Positions 61,824-64,000 of a DNA stretch of 64,000 nt are shown here, piece after piece (position 1 is the stretch's first letter; each line of letters begins with the position of its first letter). Source of the DNA: Agaribacillus aureus (GTDB lineage: Bacteria > Bacteroidota > Bacteroidia > Cytophagales > Cyclobacteriaceae); assembly GCA_030442055.1 (NCBI GenBank), contig JAUJEB010000004.1:310001-374000 (forward strand), given 5' to 3'. Below the pieces are notes generated by a model that worked only from the letters and a program-made list of their open reading frames with translations, had not been told where the DNA came from and did not search any database. Position numbers and translations under genes: made by a program.

Positions 61824-64000
61824 ATGGATATACTGACTACCTTTAAGGACAACTGTGGGTTTGGGCTAATAGCTAATGTAAAAAACCAGCCCAGCAGACA
61901 AATGACCCTGGATGCTATTGAAGCGTTAAGCAGAATGATTCACAGGGGGGCCATTGCCGCCGATAAAAAAAGCGGGGACGGTAGTGGATTTCTCTTTTCA
62001 ATGCCCCGCAAATTCATGCATCGTATTGCCTCCTTTAATGGATTTGATCTGCCGGAAAAGTTTGCGGTGGCCATGATTTTTTCCACTACCGACGAACACC
62101 TGGAAGTATTTAAGGAAAAATGTGATCTGAATGACCTTAAGGTATTATTTTTCAGAAATGTACCCACGCACGACGAGCATCTTGGGAAACAGGCGCTGGA
62201 GTGCAAACCCAATATCATTCAGGCTTTTGTCGTTCCCAACTCGCCAATTGCCACCAAAAGATTCAAAGCACTGCTATACCTGACAAGGAAGGAAATTGAA
62301 CATCATTTCGTTGACGATCCGGATTTTTATATTGCTTCTTTTTCCAATAAATCTATTTCCTACAAAGGGTTGGTAATGCCTCACTTCTTAAAAGCATTTT
62401 ACCTGGATCTTCAGGAGGAAGACTTTGAAGTCAGCTTCGCCTTATTTCATCAACGCTTTTCAACGAATACCTTACCCCGCTGGAATCTTGCACAGCCATT
62501 CAGGACTTTGGCCCATAACGGGGAGATAAATGCCATAAAAGCCAATCGTTTTAATGTGGTTACCTTATCTGAGGTCTTTGATAGTCCTACTTATACACCG
62601 GAAGAGTTATCCAGGATTCTACCTATTTTGACAGAGGACGGAAGTGACAGCGCTTCGGTGGACAATTTTTTTGAATTCTTGATTTACAACGGGGTGGATT
62701 TCTTTAAGGCGGCGCGAAGCATGGTGCCGGCTCCATGGCAAAATTCACCACATATGGATGCCAAACTACGTTCATTTTACGAATATGCATCAAGTAACAT
62801 GGAGGCATGGGACGGGCCTGCAGCGTTAAACTTTACCGACGGACGGTTTATAGGTTGTATTCTGGACAGAAATGGATTGCGTCCTGCAAAATACATCATC
62901 ACCCGTGACGACAGAATCATCATCAGTAGTGAGTATGGTGTGCTGGATGTTGAAAAACACAACATTGCCGAACAAGGCAAACTGAAGAGCGGACAGATGA
63001 TTGGTATTGATTTAAGGTACGGGGCTATCCTTAAAGACCATGAGATAAACAATTATATTAAAAACTCACGTCCCTACACAAAGTGGATCAACGACAATCA
63101 GGCCTACCTGATGGAACACGTTGACCGTAACTTTGAAAACTTCGAAGAATACCGCTATGATAATCTGACCGCCTTACAGCGGTTTCACAATTTCACCTAT
63201 GAAACGGTAGAAAATATTATCAGACCCATGATCAATAACGCCAAAGAAGAAACCGGCTCCATGGGTGATGATACACCGCTTGCTTGTTTTAGCAAGGTTC
63301 AAAGAAACTTTACTGATTTTTTCAGACAAAAATTCGCACAGGTTACCAATCCTCCTATCGATCCGTTAAGGGAAAAGGTGGTCATGTCTACCAAGGTCAG
63401 CCTGGGGGCAAAAAACAATATCCTTAAAGAACAGGAGGTCAATACACATAGGGTCAGAACCAACAGCCCGGTTATGTCCAAAGAAAAAATGGATGTTTTG
63501 AAAGCTTTTGGCACCAAAGGCAGTTCTTTATTTGATCCGCAATATCTTTGTGAAACCTTTGAAACAGGGTTTACCAGTGACTTAAAAACCTCCCTGAAGG
63601 AATTAGCCCAATTAATAGAAGATCGCATTTCCAAGAGAAATCTGAGAATAATTTTTTTGGATGATCGTATCCTTTCACCTGAGCAAAAGCCTATGCCTAT
63701 GGCCATGGTTATCGGGTATTTGAATCAACATTTGCAGAAAAAAAAGCTGAGAAGCAAGGTTACGCTGGTAGCTGTCACCGGGGAAGTGTATGACTCTCAT
63801 TCTTTCGCAGTTTTATTGTCATATGGTGCTACTGCGGTATATCCTTACCTGCTCTTTGCCTCTGTGCTTCAAATTCTGGAAAGAGATGAGAACACATCCC
63901 TGAAAGAAAAGAAGCAGGCCTTCAAGAATTTATCAAAAGCTTTGAATGCCGGCCTGTTAAAAATTCTTTCCAAAATGGGCATAGCTACCATCGAAAGTTA
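61824..64000 (+). CDS. gltB: Glutamate synthase large subunit (3' end outside window)
   Basis: 725 codons from ATG 61824 to the window edge, about half of the usual 1500-residue protein; an in-frame stop three codons upstream fixes the start. It transfers the glutamine amide to 2-oxoglutarate to give two glutamates. The N-terminal amidotransferase domain begins at Cys11 (DNCGFGLIANV), the nucleophile, after a ten-residue propeptide. Further family blocks are MIHRGAIAADKKSGDGSG, LFHQRFSTNTLPRWNLAQPF, LAHNGEINAI, SDSASVDNF, WDGPAALNFTDGRF, LDRNGLRPAKYI, then the central domain ending with LLKILSKMGIATIESY. No frameshift seen. Confidence 0.95.
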   Translation, partial: MDILTTFKDNCGFGLIANVKNQPSRQMTLDAIEALSRMIHRGAIAADKKSGDGSGFLFSMPRKFMHRIASFNGFDLPEKFAVAMIFSTTDEHLEVFKEKCDLNDLKVLFFRNVPTHDEHLGKQALECKPNIIQAFVVPNSPIATKRFKALLYLTRKEIEHHFVDDPDFYIASFSNKSISYKGLVMPHFLKAFYLDLQEEDFEVSFALFHQRFSTNTLPRWNLAQPFRTLAHNGEINAIKANRFNVVTLSEVFDSPTYTPEELSRILPILTEDGSDSASVDNFFEFLIYNGVDFFKAARSMVPAPWQNSPHMDAKLRSFYEYASSNMEAWDGPAALNFTDGRFIGCILDRNGLRPAKYIITRDDRIIISSEYGVLDVEKHNIAEQGKLKSGQMIGIDLRYGAILKDHEINNYIKNSRPYTKWINDNQAYLMEHVDRNFENFEEYRYDNLTALQRFHNFTYETVENIIRPMINNAKEETGSMGDDTPLACFSKVQRNFTDFFRQKFAQVTNPPIDPLREKVVMSTKVSLGAKNNILKEQEVNTHRVRTNSPVMSKEKMDVLKAFGTKGSSLFDPQYLCETFETGFTSDLKTSLKELAQLIEDRISKRNLRIIFLDDRILSPEQKPMPMAMVIGYLNQHLQKKKLRSKVTLVAVTGEVYDSHSFAVLLSYGATAVYPYLLFASVLQILERDENTSLKEKKQAFKNLSKALNAGLLKILSKMGIATIES

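Overview
The window is a chromosomal segment of a Bacteroidota bacterium, most likely a free-living gliding or surface-adhering member of the Cytophagales. This placement is inferred from gene content: two PorP/SprF-family type IX secretion (T9SS) proteins, four proteins with a T9SS type B (gliding-motility-associated) C-terminal domain, a T9SS plug protein, long SprB-repeat proteins, a PUR-like DUF3276 protein, ECF sigma/anti-sigma pairs, strong hairpin terminators and weak Shine-Dalgarno signals. I saw no rRNA, tRNA, insertion sequence, prophage or CRISPR array.

Region 1 (1-20981, all + strand) is a cell-surface locus. It starts inside a PKD-repeat adhesin that ends in a type B sorting domain. 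A tight three-gene operon follows: a collagen-like protein with a peptidase S74 chaperone domain, a small type B cargo and a PorP/SprF protein. Next come a 3826-residue adhesin and a second PorP/SprF. The C-terminal thirds of the two large adhesins are clear paralogues. Region 2 (21131-23914) holds a degenerate TsaC/YrdC-like protein, the CCA-adding enzyme and a TPR protein. Region 3 (24036-30767, - strand) is one 2243-residue protein with 27 SprB repeats ending in an OmpA-type peptidoglycan-binding domain, preceded by a cluster of short direct repeats.

Region 4 (31217-38296) has two ECF sigma/anti-sigma modules of the same sigma subfamily on either side of priA. One has a plain single-span anti-sigma factor plus a DUF4097 protein. 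The other has an anti-sigma factor fused through a disordered linker to an outer-membrane beta-barrel. Region 5 (38588-46622) contains the T9SS plug, a solitary cas6 gene, ychF, an AI-2E-type permease, DUF3276, an RlpA-like protein, a DUF58 protein, a ferredoxin and an acyl-CoA reductase. Region 6 (46796-58678, - strand) carries a surface-type lipoprotein with an outer-membrane barrel protein, about 1 kb without a convincing gene, and a 2781-residue type B adhesin. That adhesin contains a 12 x 231-bp tandem repeat array and is preceded by a small SprB-repeat protein. Region 7 (59255-64000) holds ferritin, a DUF819 transporter and the 5' half of glutamate synthase gltB.

Taken together, about half of the window encodes surface repeat proteins and their export partners, set between housekeeping genes. 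The points most worth following up are the SprB-OmpA architecture and its patterned cysteine losses, the solitary Cas6, the barrel-fused anti-sigma factor, the S74/type B/PorP operon and the mosaic repeat array.
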